DNA from: JAWKHR01 sp041394725
GTDB lineage: Bacteria; Acidobacteriota; Vicinamibacteria; Vicinamibacterales; SCN-69-37
Reading direction: 5' to 3'
Length of the DNA: 64,000 nucleotides
Assembly (NCBI GenBank): GCA_041394725.1
Contig: JAWKHR010000034.1
Span: 6,147 to 70,146, forward strand
Shown here: positions 16,932 through 25,638 of the stretch, one piece after another
Numbering within the stretch: position 1 is the first letter of the stretch
Layout: the number at the start of each line of letters is the position of its first letter
Program-made: the position numbers and the translations under genes
The notes under the pieces: generated by a model
Database searches by the model: none
What the model was told of the DNA's origin: nothing
The model's input: only the letters and a program-made list of their open reading frames with translations

Positions 16932-18554
16932 ATGCGCATGACTGCCATCCTCCTGAGCGGGGCGTGCCTGCTGCCGGCGATGGCAGCCGCCGCCGTGTCC
17001 TCGCAACAGCCGGAAACCACCTCGTCGTCCGTCGCCCCGGACACCGCCATGGCGACGGCCACGGCGACGGCGATGCCGGCGGCGACTTCGCAGGACCAGT
17101 CCGACGGCGCGCCCGACACGATGCGGCACGCGATGACGAACGCCGACGTCCTGGACGCCGTCGAGGACGAGCTGCTCGTCGATCGACGCGTGCCGAGCCG
17201 CCACGTGACGGTCCAGTTCGTCGACGGGATCGTGACGCTCACCGGCACCGTCGACAATCTGGTCGCGAAGGAACGCGCCGCGCGGATCGCCGAAACGGTC
17301 AAGGGGGTCCAGAGCGTCGTGAACCGGATCACCGTCCAGCCGATCGAAACGCGGACGGGCGCCGAACTGCGCGGCGACGTGGTGCACGCGCTCGCCGTGG
17401 ATCCGGCCACCGAGTCCTACGAGGTGGACGTCTCGGCCACCGACGACGGGCAGGTGACGCTCCAGGGCGAGGTCGATTCCTGGGCCGAGCAGCACCTGGC
17501 CGGCCTGGTCACCAAGGGCGTCGCGGGCGTGACCGCGCTCCAGAACAACATCGAGGTCCGGCCGTCGGCCATGCGGCCCGACGCGGAGATCGCCGCCGAC
17601 ATCCGCGGCCGCATCGACTGGTCCACGCTCGTGGACGGCGCGCTCGTCACCGTCGACGTCGACGACGGCGCGGTGAATCTGACGGGCACGGTCGGCAGCG
17701 CGGCCGAGAAGCGGCAGGCCGGCCTGCTCGCCTGGACCAGCGGCGTCCGTACCGTGGACACCGACGGGCTGACGGTCAGCCGCTGGGCGCGCGACCCGGA
17801 CCTGCGCGAGAAGAAATACGTGAACAAGCCCGATGGGGAGGTCCAGCAGGCCGTCGAGAACGCCCTGCTGCTGGACCCCCGCGTGAACAGCCAGCGCGTG
17901 GACGCGAGCGTCGACCACGGCCTGGTGACGCTGCGCGGTACGGTCACCAGCCCCAGTGCGGCGGAAGCCGCGCGCACCGACGCCCGTCACACCGTCGGTG
18001 TCGGATCGGTCCGCGACCACCTGAAGGTCGAGCCGGCCTCGGCACGGTCCGACGCGGCGATCGCCAGCGACGTCCGTGACGCGATCGGCCGCAACGCGTT
18101 CCTCGACCGCCAGGACGTCACGGTGACGGCAATCAACGGCACGGCCTACCTCTATGGCACGGTGGACTCGTATCTCGAGAAGGTCGAGGCCGAACGCGCC
18201 GCGTCGCACGTCCGGGGCGTGGCCGAGGTCGCGAATGAACTGGTCGTGCGCCAGCCGGCGTGGATGGGCTACGACCCGTACGTGGACGACGCGTCCATCT
18301 ACGACTACCCCTGGTACACCTGGGCGCCGGCCCACAGCTGGACGCCGGACCACGAGATCCAGGACGACATCGAGAGCCAGCTCTGGTGGAGCCCGTTCGT
18401 CGATTCCGACGAGGTCACGGTGACCGTCGACGACGGCGTGGCTCGCCTGACCGGGACGGTGGATTCCTGGTCGGAGTACAACGCGGCGACCGACAACGCC
18501 TTCGAGGGCGGCGCCGTGTGGGTCGACAACGACCTGGTCGTGGACGTCGGCTGA
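16932..18554 (+). CDS. periplasmic protein with six BON domains
   Basis: 540 residues, signal peptide 1-24. After a Thr/Ala-rich linker come six BON modules (starting near 72, 145, 217, 300, 375 and 475), each with the pattern VEDELLVD..VTVQFVDGIVTLTGTVDN..A..VKGVQSVVNRI. BON domains (as in OsmY) bind phospholipid or other envelope surfaces and are often stress-induced; most proteins have one to three, so six is many. A Tyr/Trp-rich insert (DDASIYDYPWYTWAPAHSW) separates modules five and six. AAGGAG at 16919-16924 sets the start. A sigma-54-like element lies upstream. Confidence 0.88.
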   Translation: MRMTAILLSGACLLPAMAAAAVSSQQPETTSSSVAPDTAMATATATAMPAATSQDQSDGAPDTMRHAMTNADVLDAVEDELLVDRRVPSRHVTVQFVDGIVTLTGTVDNLVAKERAARIAETVKGVQSVVNRITVQPIETRTGAELRGDVVHALAVDPATESYEVDVSATDDGQVTLQGEVDSWAEQHLAGLVTKGVAGVTALQNNIEVRPSAMRPDAEIAADIRGRIDWSTLVDGALVTVDVDDGAVNLTGTVGSAAEKRQAGLLAWTSGVRTVDTDGLTVSRWARDPDLREKKYVNKPDGEVQQAVENALLLDPRVNSQRVDASVDHGLVTLRGTVTSPSAAEAARTDARHTVGVGSVRDHLKVEPASARSDAAIASDVRDAIGRNAFLDRQDVTVTAINGTAYLYGTVDSYLEKVEAERAASHVRGVAEVANELVVRQPAWMGYDPYVDDASIYDYPWYTWAPAHSWTPDHEIQDDIESQLWWSPFVDSDEVTVTVDDGVARLTGTVDSWSEYNAATDNAFEGGAVWVDNDLVVDVG

Positions 18555-19690
18555 CGCCGACCACGGCTCGGGCGGCCGGCGGTCGAGGCCGCCGATTCGG
18601 GTGCCACCTGCCCGGTGGCACCCGTCGCCCACGTCCCGCCGGGCTCGCCGCTCTCGAGGCGCCGGACCAGCGCCGGCAGGAGGACGTCGAGCTCGGACCG
18701 CAGCCGCCCTTCCACGATTCGACGGGCCAGGAACCCGAACATCCCGCTCACCACGTCCACGTCGAGCCGGTCGAGGACGATCAGATAGCCCGGCGTCCCG
18801 GGTCGTGCGCCAACCACCGCGGTCAGGTTCAACCCGCCGTTGATGTAGTGCGTGGCGAAGACCGGCGTGCTGACGACGAACGCGTCACCCGCCCGGTCAC
18901 CCGTCCCGCGCGCGACGACCACGTGCGTGACGAGGATCACCGGCTTCCCGCCGAATCGCTCCTTGGACCAGTAGAAAAAGGATTCGTCCCACGGCGCGCC
19001 CCCGCGCGGGTACCGTTCGAGGGCGCGGGCGAGCGACGCCACTGGCTCGCCGAGGCACGCCGACCGATCGACGATCGTGCGGAAGACCGCGGAGAGGTCC
19101 GGGGCTCCGCCGCCGTCGGCATACCGGCCGATCGCGGCGTGACCACCCGCCCGGTAGGCCGCCAGTCGCTCGAGCACCAGCTCCCGAAACGCAGCCTGCA
19201 CACGCGCGCGCCAGTCGTCGCCCGCGGCGGCCGTCACGGCGCGCAGACGCGCGATTTCGGTCTCGGTCAGTTTCACGGCGCAGTCGCCGGGCCGGCACCG
19301 TCGGATCGCGTCGAGATCCGCGGCGTCGAGCGAGAGACCGTCGAGGTCGGACGCCGCCGGCGGATCGGACAGCCGCGCGATGGCGACGACCGCGTCGCTC
19401 CGCTTGAGCGCGTCGATGCGTCGAACCCAGGCGACGAGCCGTGCCCCGTCCGCCGACGTGCGCTGCGCGCCGAAGACCGCGATGCGCCGGTCGTCCTCGG
19501 GCAGCGATCGTGCGACGGTGGAGCCCGCCTCGACGCGGGCCCGGTCCTGGGCCGAAAGGGACGCGCACGAGGCGACCACTCCGAACGGGTCGGCCTGCCC
19601 CGCCGGCCGGGCGGGCGGTTCGCGCGCGGGCGCGACGGCGAGACAGGCCGCCAGCAGACCTGGTCCGGCCGCCCGCCACGGCCCGGTCAC
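18305..19690 (-). CDS. unrecognised exported protein coupled to the cytochrome c/PHM-like gene
   Basis: 461 residues from a GTG at 19690 that overlaps the stop of the upstream gene as GTGA. A hydrophobic N-terminus (AAGPGLLAACLAVAPA) looks like a signal peptide. The body is soluble and mixed alpha/beta, with aromatic-rich segments such as WDESFFYWSKERFGGKPVI, THYINGGLNLTAVVG and GYLIVLDRLDVDVVSGMFG; I do not recognise the family. The frame stays open past the expected end and overlaps the antisense BON gene by about 250 bp. The true C-terminus may lie near 18600, with the frame running on by chance or after a lost stop. Confidence 0.6.
   Translation of the reverse strand: MTGPWRAAGPGLLAACLAVAPAREPPARPAGQADPFGVVASCASLSAQDRARVEAGSTVARSLPEDDRRIAVFGAQRTSADGARLVAWVRRIDALKRSDAVVAIARLSDPPAASDLDGLSLDAADLDAIRRCRPGDCAVKLTETEIARLRAVTAAAGDDWRARVQAAFRELVLERLAAYRAGGHAAIGRYADGGGAPDLSAVFRTIVDRSACLGEPVASLARALERYPRGGAPWDESFFYWSKERFGGKPVILVTHVVVARGTGDRAGDAFVVSTPVFATHYINGGLNLTAVVGARPGTPGYLIVLDRLDVDVVSGMFGFLARRIVEGRLRSELDVLLPALVRRLESGEPGGTWATGATGQVAPESAASTAGRPSRGRRQPTSTTRSLSTHTAPPSKALSVAALYSDQESTVPVRRATPSSTVTVTSSESTNGLHQSWLSMSSWISWSGVQLWAGAQVYQG
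18599..18623. terminator. strong hairpin between convergent genes
   Basis: GGGTGCCACC and GGTGGCACCC form a perfect 10-bp stem around a 5-base loop, 45 bases after the BON stop. There is no U-tract, but the position between convergent transcripts suits a bidirectional terminator. Confidence 0.55.
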
Positions 19691-21591
19691 GGCCGGCGAA
19701 TCCCCATCCGCTCGAGTCGTCGGAGGTTGTCGAGGGCGGGCGCGTAGGTGGGATCGATCGCAAGCGCGCGGCGCGTGTGCTGAAGGGCCTCGACGTACCG
19801 GCCGACCGCGGCCAGCGCGCCGCCGTAGTTGGCGTGGATGACCGCCGAGTCCGGCCGGATCTCGACCGCGCGCTGATAGTGGTCGAGGGCCTCGGCGCGG
19901 CGGCCCCGTGAGAACAGCAGCACCGCGAGGTTGACGTGGGCGTCCGGGAAGGCCGGGTTGACCGAGAGCGCACGGCGGTAGGCGGCTTCCGCCTCCTCCG
20001 GTCGCGCGGTCCGCCCGAGTGCGTTCCCCAGGTTGAACTGGATGCGCTCGTCGCCGGGCGCGAGGGCGGCCGCGCGGCGCAGCGCCTCGACCGCCTCGCC
20101 CGCCCGGTCGAGCGCCATCAGCGCCAGGCCGAGATCGTTCCAGGTCATCGAAGACGCGTCCCCGAGCCGAATCGCCGCCCGCAGGTGCGGCACGGCCTCG
20201 GCGAACCGGCCGACATCCACGTACGTCGCGCCGAGCAGCGCGCGGTGCTCGGCGACGTCCGGCTCCTCGCGGGCGCGCGCCTCGGCGGCGAGCATGTTGG
20301 CGATCCGGCCGCGCTGATCGAAGGCGTCGAGCAGGACCGCCGCGTCGGCCGCCGACGCCGGCAGAATCTGCAGACCGAGCTCGGCCATCTCGTCGGTCGA
20401 CCGCGCGCCGCCACGAACGCGCACCGGCGGCCGGTGCGGGTTGTCGGGATTGCCCTCGGAATTGTCGTACGTGTACTGCATGGTCAGCCGGGTCCCGCGC
20501 GGGAGCGGGATCGGTGTGACGAACCGGTAGTCCTGCTGCCAGTGGAAGCTCCACCGGGGAATGTGGAGCAGCGTCCGGACCGCGCCGTCCGGCAGCGTCG
20601 CCGTCACGCGCATCTCGCGTCCGAGGTAGTGCGCGTGGGGGTACAGGCTCATGAGCTGTACCGGTACCGGCAGCTCGTAGGTGTCGGAAACGACGTAGTC
20701 GGATCGGCCGGCCGGAATGTCGATGAGCTTCGTGCCCATGCGCACCGCGACGGGCGTGCGCGCCGGCGCCGCGTCCGTGAGGAAGAGACCGACGACCGGC
20801 TGAACGGACTGGGGCGTCCCGCCCGGAATCATGTGCAGTTCGATGACGAGGTCGGTGCCTCGCTCGAGGCGCCACGGCATGCCCTCGGGCGCGACGATCG
20901 GGCCGCGCCCGGGCGCCCAGCCGAGGAACTGGCCGTCCGGGTCCTCGATGCCCTCGAGCGCCATGCCGTCGAAGCCCGGCTGCCCGTCGGCCCCATCACG
21001 CCGGCGCGACGCCAACGACCGGTCCAGCCGGATGACGGCGTGGTGAATCGGCGCGCCGCCCGTGCGGACCTCGACCGCGCGAACCCAGGCATCCGCCGTG
21101 AGCGACGTGCGCAGGAGGAGATGGCGGTAGACGTCCTCCGTCCCAGGCGCGAGGGTGTACGGCCGCGCGGCCGTAGCAAGCGCGTCGGGCGTACCGAGCA
21201 TCCAGTCGTCGCTGAAGGTCGGAACCGCCGGCCTGTCCGCCGGCTCTCCCTCGGGCACGCCGTCACGCACCCACGCCTGGAGCGTCTGGATCTGCGCGTC
21301 GGTCAGCCGGCGATCGCCCTGGATCGGGAACTCGCCCGGAGCCGGCAGCCAGGGCGGCATGCGCCGCTCGCGCGTCTCGCCGGCCACGTCGTCGGCGTGC
21401 GCGGCGGCCTCGGCGTAGGTCAGGACCGAGAACGGCCCGATGCCGCCGGGCCGATGGCAGGCCGCGCAATGCGCGAACAGGATCGGCGCGACGTCCCGGT
21501 TGTACGTCACCGCCGGCGCCGGCGAACGTCCGCCGCACGCCGCAGCGACGAGCGCCGCGACGAGCGCCGCGGCCCACCTCCAGCCCTGCAT
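19687..21591 (-). CDS. lipoprotein with cytochrome c site, copper monooxygenase (PHM)-like domain and TPRs
   Basis: 634 residues from the ATG at 21591. Lipoprotein signal with Cys19 (LVAAAC). A small haem domain has CAACH at 42-46 with MPP near 78 as possible axial ligand. The middle domain (about 120-400) carries candidate copper ligands in the order of peptidylglycine alpha-hydroxylating monooxygenase: HH183-184, His253, HxH 319-321 (YPHAHYLG) and Met371. Their spacings are about 69, 66 and 50 residues. TPR hairpins fill 420-625. Family knowledge suggests ascorbate-dependent copper monooxygenase chemistry with the haem as electron entry; the substrate is unknown. The overlap with the next gene implies joint function. 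A TTG at 21615 is an alternative start. Confidence 0.8.
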   Translation of the reverse strand: MQGWRWAAALVAALVAAACGGRSPAPAVTYNRDVAPILFAHCAACHRPGGIGPFSVLTYAEAAAHADDVAGETRERRMPPWLPAPGEFPIQGDRRLTDAQIQTLQAWVRDGVPEGEPADRPAVPTFSDDWMLGTPDALATAARPYTLAPGTEDVYRHLLLRTSLTADAWVRAVEVRTGGAPIHHAVIRLDRSLASRRRDGADGQPGFDGMALEGIEDPDGQFLGWAPGRGPIVAPEGMPWRLERGTDLVIELHMIPGGTPQSVQPVVGLFLTDAAPARTPVAVRMGTKLIDIPAGRSDYVVSDTYELPVPVQLMSLYPHAHYLGREMRVTATLPDGAVRTLLHIPRWSFHWQQDYRFVTPIPLPRGTRLTMQYTYDNSEGNPDNPHRPPVRVRGGARSTDEMAELGLQILPASAADAAVLLDAFDQRGRIANMLAAEARAREEPDVAEHRALLGATYVDVGRFAEAVPHLRAAIRLGDASSMTWNDLGLALMALDRAGEAVEALRRAAALAPGDERIQFNLGNALGRTARPEEAEAAYRRALSVNPAFPDAHVNLAVLLFSRGRRAEALDHYQRAVEIRPDSAVIHANYGGALAAVGRYVEALQHTRRALAIDPTYAPALDNLRRLERMGIRRP

Positions 21592-21694
21592 CCCGACCAC
21601 CCTGGGCCCCGACAATCCGAGCGCGTGGGGCGGCCGGGCCGGGGGCGAATTGCCAGTGTAGCGCGGGAGCAGACGGGACCGGCGGCCCCGCCAG

Positions 21695-21955
21695 TCACCC
21701 CGACAGGGGAATCCGCGCCGAGACGATCGCGCCGGGCGTCCGCTCGTGGCCCTGCTTGCGACAGTGAGGGCAGAAGTACTCGTTGAAGGTCTGGTAGCCG
21801 GGATAGGCCGGCAGGTCCTCGCATTCGAGCTCGATCGCGCCGTCGCAACTGGCGCACCGTGTCCCCACGATCACGTGTGACCGGACACCGCCCAGGTCCG
21901 CCGGCCCGCCGGACCAATCCTGTCTCAGCACATCGCCTCCCCGGTCACCCGCCAT
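21695..21955 (-). CDS. small zinc-ribbon protein
   Basis: 86 residues from ATG 21955 (a GTG at 21973 is in frame). Two Cys pairs, CASC near residue 34 and CPHC near 62 (FCPHCRKQGHERTPG), form a likely zinc ribbon. The segment between them is acidic and aromatic (PAYPGYQTFNEYF). No named family recognised. It may be a regulatory or nucleic-acid-binding small protein, but nothing shows its partner. It stands alone between the PHM-like gene and the sigma factor. Confidence 0.5.
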   Translation of the reverse strand: MAGDRGGDVLRQDWSGGPADLGGVRSHVIVGTRCASCDGAIELECEDLPAYPGYQTFNEYFCPHCRKQGHERTPGAIVSARIPLSG

Positions 21956-22074
21956 GACTCGCCCCTCGTGCACCCGGCCGTCCTCAGCGACCCCGGCGGT
22001 CCGGTCGCGCGTCGTTCGCTGTCCGCTGCCAGCCGCGTTTTCCGTTCATCCGATCACAGGGAGATGGTCGTCCC

Positions 22075-22659
22075 TCAGGACGACGGGGGCGGCTGCCCGA
22101 GCTGGGCGAACAGCCATGTGCGCGCCTTGATCCAGTCGCGCCGGACGGTCCGGTCCGTGACGCCGAGCGCCTGCGCGACGTCCTCGTCGGTCATGCCGCC
22201 GAAGAAGCGGCACTCGACGAGACGCGCCAGCCGCTCGTCCTCGGCGGCCAGGCGGCCGAGCGCCTGGTCCACGGCCAGGATGAGGTCGGCCTGCGCGTCC
22301 ACCGAGAGGTGCCGTTCGTCGAGCTCGACCGGCGTCCGGTCGCCACCGCGTTTGCGGGCGCCGCGGGCCCGCGCGGCATCGACGAGGACCGTGCGCATGA
22401 CCCGGGCCGCGTACGCGTAGAAGTGCGCGCGATCCTCGAACCGCGCCTCGCGCTGGTCCACCAGCCGCAGGTAGGCCTCGTGGATCAGGACGGTCGTGGT
22501 CAGCGTCCGGCCCGCGGGCTGGCCGGCGAGTTGCCGCCGCGCCAGGCGCCGGAGCTCCTGGTAGACGAGCGGGAAGATCTCGTCGAGCGCCGCGCGGTCG
22601 CCCGCGGCGGACCGCTGCAGGATGCGCGTGACGTGACCGGGGGGCGGCGGCGTGGTCAT
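22075..22659 (-). CDS. ECF-like RNA polymerase sigma factor, divergent from a kinase gene
   Basis: 194 residues. Region 2 includes LTTTVLIHEAYLRLVDQREARFEDRAHFYAYAARVMRTVLVDAARAR. Region 4 is a helix-turn-helix (GMTDEDVAQALGVTDRTVRRDWIKARTWL). This is the acidobacterial/planctomycete type of ECF factor usually linked to Ser/Thr kinases rather than to a membrane anti-sigma. The kinase at 22731 is transcribed divergently from 72 bp away, so phosphorylation control is a fair inference. ATG at 22659. Confidence 0.9.
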   Translation of the reverse strand: MTTPPPPGHVTRILQRSAAGDRAALDEIFPLVYQELRRLARRQLAGQPAGRTLTTTVLIHEAYLRLVDQREARFEDRAHFYAYAARVMRTVLVDAARARGARKRGGDRTPVELDERHLSVDAQADLILAVDQALGRLAAEDERLARLVECRFFGGMTDEDVAQALGVTDRTVRRDWIKARTWLFAQLGQPPPSS

Positions 22660-22679
22660 GATCGGATCGGGGGCCCCCG

Positions 22680-22688
22680 CTATGATAG
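22680..22688. promoter_or_regulatory. overlapping divergent -10 elements
   Basis: The palindrome CTATGATAG supplies TATGAT on the plus strand (kinase) and TATCAT on the minus strand (sigma factor). The two promoters would share bases, so polymerase binding in one direction should exclude the other. No clear -35 was seen on either side. Confidence 0.45.
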
Positions 22689-22730
22689 GCGCTCCCCCAC
22701 CCGCTGCGCGACGCACGCGACGGAGGCGAC

Positions 22731-25637
22731 ATGAGCGGTATTCCCCTGTCGGACTGGGACGACGTCGGCGACCTGGTGGAGCATGCGCTCGACCTGCCGG
22801 CCGCCGACCGCGACGCGCACCTGCAGGCCGCGTGCGCGGACGACGCCGCGCGGCTGGCGCGTGCCCGCCGCGTGCTGGCCGCCGCCGACGCGGCCCGGTC
22901 GTTCCTGGCCCGCCCCGCCGCCGACGTGGCCGCCGACCTCGCGGTCGATGCCGGACTCGATGCCGGCGACGCGGACGACGACCCGGCGCGGCCCGGGGAT
23001 CCGGCGGAAGCCGGCTCCCTCGGCGCCTACCGCCTGCTGCGGCGCATCGGTCGCGGCGGCATGGGCGAGGTCTACCTCGCCGAGCGGGCCGACGACGAGT
23101 TCCGGCGACAGGTCGCCATCAAGATCGTCCGCCCGGGCCTCGGCGACGACCTGATCGCCAGGTTCCGACACGAACGCCAGCTGCTGGCCTCGCTCCAGCA
23201 CCCGCACATCGCGCAGCTCTTCGACGGCGGCGTCACCGACGACGGGCGGCCGTACCTCGTCATGGAATACGTCGACGGCCGGCCGCTCGACCGGCACGCC
23301 GACGACGGCGGGCTCTCGGTCGACGCGCGGCTCGGCCTGTTCCTGCAGATCTGCGACGCGGTCGAGAGCGCGCACCGGCGGCTCGTCGTCCACCGCGACC
23401 TGAAGCCCGGCAACGTGCTCGTGACGCGCGACGGCGTGACGAAGCTCCTCGACTTCGGTGTCGCCAAGCTCCTCGAGCCCGATCCCGGCGCGGACACCCC
23501 CGAGACCCGTGCCGGCTTCCGCGTGATGACGCCGGAGTACGCGAGCCCGGAACAGTTCCTCGGCGAGCCCTCGTCGACCGCCACCGACGTCTACGCGCTG
23601 GGCGCCGTGCTCTACGAGCTCCTGACCGGCGTGCGCGCCCACGAGGCGCCCCACGGCTCGCTGAAGGACCTGGAACAGCTCGTCCTCGAGCGCGAGCCGG
23701 ACCCGCCGAGCACGGCGTGCCGTCGCACGTCGCCGGCCGGCCCGCCCGACGATCGCGCCCGGACCCGCGGCACCACCGTGGACGGCCTGGCGCGCCAGCT
23801 GCGCGGCGACCTCGACAACATCGTGCTGACCGCGATGCGGCGCGAGCCCGACCGGCGTTATCCCTCGGTCGCCGCGCTGCGCGCGGACCTGGAACGACAT
23901 CGCGAGGGGTTGCCGGTCTCCGCGCGGCCGGCCACCGTCGGCTATCGCGCCGCCAAGTTCGTCCGCCGCCACCGCGCGGCCGTCGCCGCCGCCGTCCTCG
24001 TCGGCGCGGCGATCGTCATCGGCACGACGACGACGCTGGTGCAGGCGCGCGCGGCGGCACGGGAGGGCCGGCGGGCGGAGCAGATCCGCGACTTCCTCGT
24101 CGGCGTGTTCGAGATCTCGAACCCGGACGCATCACGCGGCGAGACGGTCACCGCGCGCGAGCTGCTCGACCGCGGCAGCGAGCGGGTGGACCGCGAGCTG
24201 GCCGGAGAGCCGGAGGTGCACGCGGACATGCTCGGCGTGCTCGGCCGGCTCTACCAGCAGCTCGGCATGTTCGCCGAGGCGCGCATGCACTTCGAGCACG
24301 CCCTCACGCTCCAGCGCCAGACACCGGCCGATCCCCTGGCCGTCGTGGACACGCTCACGAGCCTCGGCGCCGCCGCCTCCGAGCAGGACGACCTGGACCA
24401 GGCCGAAGCCTACATCCGCGAAGCGCTCGCCATCGCTACGCGCGAGGAGGGGCCGGAGGGGTCCGCCGTGGCCGCCGCGACGTCGGATCTCGCCGGGGTC
24501 TTCCGCAAGCGTGGCGACTACGAGGAGGCGGAGCGGTTGAACCGCGAGGCGGTCGCCATCCGGCGGCACCTGGGCGACCCGGCGGGGCTGGCCAGCGCGC
24601 TCAACGGCCTGGCCGTGCTCCTGACCGACAGCGGGCACGCTCCGGAAGCCGTCACCACGCTCGAGGAGGCCCTCGCGCTCGCGAGGCCCGCCGGCGCCGA
24701 CACGCCGACGACGATGGCGCTCATGCAGTGCAACCTTGCCAACGCGCTGGAGGAAGCGGGGCGCCCGCAGGACGCGATCCCCGCCTTCGAGACCTGCATC
24801 GACCAGCGCCGCCGGCTGCTCGGCGACCGTCACCCGGACCTCGCCGTCTCGCTCAACAGCATGGGCCTCGTCTACTCGGCGCTCAACCAGTACGACGACG
24901 CGGAGCGCGTGTACCGCGAGGCCCTCGACATTCAGCGCGGAGCCTTCGGCGAGCAGCACACCGCCGTGGCCGCCACGCTCAACAACCTGGCCGTCGTCGC
25001 CTACCAGCGCGGCCGGTACGACGAGGCCGCGGCGACGTTCCGCGAGCTGGTGGACGTCTGGCGCGCCATCCTCGGCCCCGACCATCCGAACACGCTGAAC
25101 ACGACCAACAACCTCGGCATGTCGCTGCGATCGGCGGGCGACCTCGCCGGCGCCGAGCAGGTGCTGACCGACGTGCTCAACGCCCGCGAGCGCACGCTCG
25201 GACACGACAATCCCCAGGTGGGCGACAGCCTGCTGAACCTCGCGGGCGTGCTGCGGCGCGAGGGCAAGCTCCCCCGCGCCCTGGAACTGACGCGCGAGGC
25301 GATCCCGATCCTCGAGCAGGCGTTCCCCGACGGCCACCCGAGCCTCGGCAACGGCTACATGACGATGGGACGCATCCAGCTGGACGCCGGGCGCCCCGCG
25401 CCCGCACTCGAGGCGTTCGACCGGGCACTGGCGCTCCGGACGGCCATCTTCGGCGCGGAGCAGCTGCAGTCTGCCGAGGCGCGCGTCTACCGCGGGCGCG
25501 CGCTCGCCGCGCTGGGGCGCACGGCCGAGGCGCGCACGGAGATCGAGACGGCCATCGCCCACATCACGGCCGCCGGGCTGACCGGGGGCGAGACCTACAA
25601 GCTGGCGCAGGAGGCGCTGGCCGCGCTGGGGCGCTGA
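22731..25637 (+). CDS. transmembrane Ser/Thr protein kinase with extracytoplasmic TPR domain
   Basis: 968 residues. A short N-terminal helical module (1-70, LVEHALDLPAADRDAHLQAAC) typical of acidobacterial kinases is followed by a Hanks-type kinase domain. It has the glycine loop GRGGMGEVYLAE near 107, catalytic Lys in VAIK near 130, VHRDLKPGN near 220, DFGVAKL and TPEYASPEQ. A membrane helix (about 412-432, AAVAAAVLVGAAIVIGTTTT) leads to about ten TPRs of the kinesin-light-chain/TPR_12 type, probably outside. Probable substrates are the divergent sigma factor or its regulators. GGAGGCGAC precedes the ATG. Confidence 0.92.
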   Translation: MSGIPLSDWDDVGDLVEHALDLPAADRDAHLQAACADDAARLARARRVLAAADAARSFLARPAADVAADLAVDAGLDAGDADDDPARPGDPAEAGSLGAYRLLRRIGRGGMGEVYLAERADDEFRRQVAIKIVRPGLGDDLIARFRHERQLLASLQHPHIAQLFDGGVTDDGRPYLVMEYVDGRPLDRHADDGGLSVDARLGLFLQICDAVESAHRRLVVHRDLKPGNVLVTRDGVTKLLDFGVAKLLEPDPGADTPETRAGFRVMTPEYASPEQFLGEPSSTATDVYALGAVLYELLTGVRAHEAPHGSLKDLEQLVLEREPDPPSTACRRTSPAGPPDDRARTRGTTVDGLARQLRGDLDNIVLTAMRREPDRRYPSVAALRADLERHREGLPVSARPATVGYRAAKFVRRHRAAVAAAVLVGAAIVIGTTTTLVQARAAAREGRRAEQIRDFLVGVFEISNPDASRGETVTARELLDRGSERVDRELAGEPEVHADMLGVLGRLYQQLGMFAEARMHFEHALTLQRQTPADPLAVVDTLTSLGAAASEQDDLDQAEAYIREALAIATREEGPEGSAVAAATSDLAGVFRKRGDYEEAERLNREAVAIRRHLGDPAGLASALNGLAVLLTDSGHAPEAVTTLEEALALARPAGADTPTTMALMQCNLANALEEAGRPQDAIPAFETCIDQRRRLLGDRHPDLAVSLNSMGLVYSALNQYDDAERVYREALDIQRGAFGEQHTAVAATLNNLAVVAYQRGRYDEAAATFRELVDVWRAILGPDHPNTLNTTNNLGMSLRSAGDLAGAEQVLTDVLNARERTLGHDNPQVGDSLLNLAGVLRREGKLPRALELTREAIPILEQAFPDGHPSLGNGYMTMGRIQLDAGRPAPALEAFDRALALRTAIFGAEQLQSAEARVYRGRALAALGRTAEARTEIETAIAHITAAGLTGGETYKLAQEALAALGR

Positions 25638-25638
25638 G

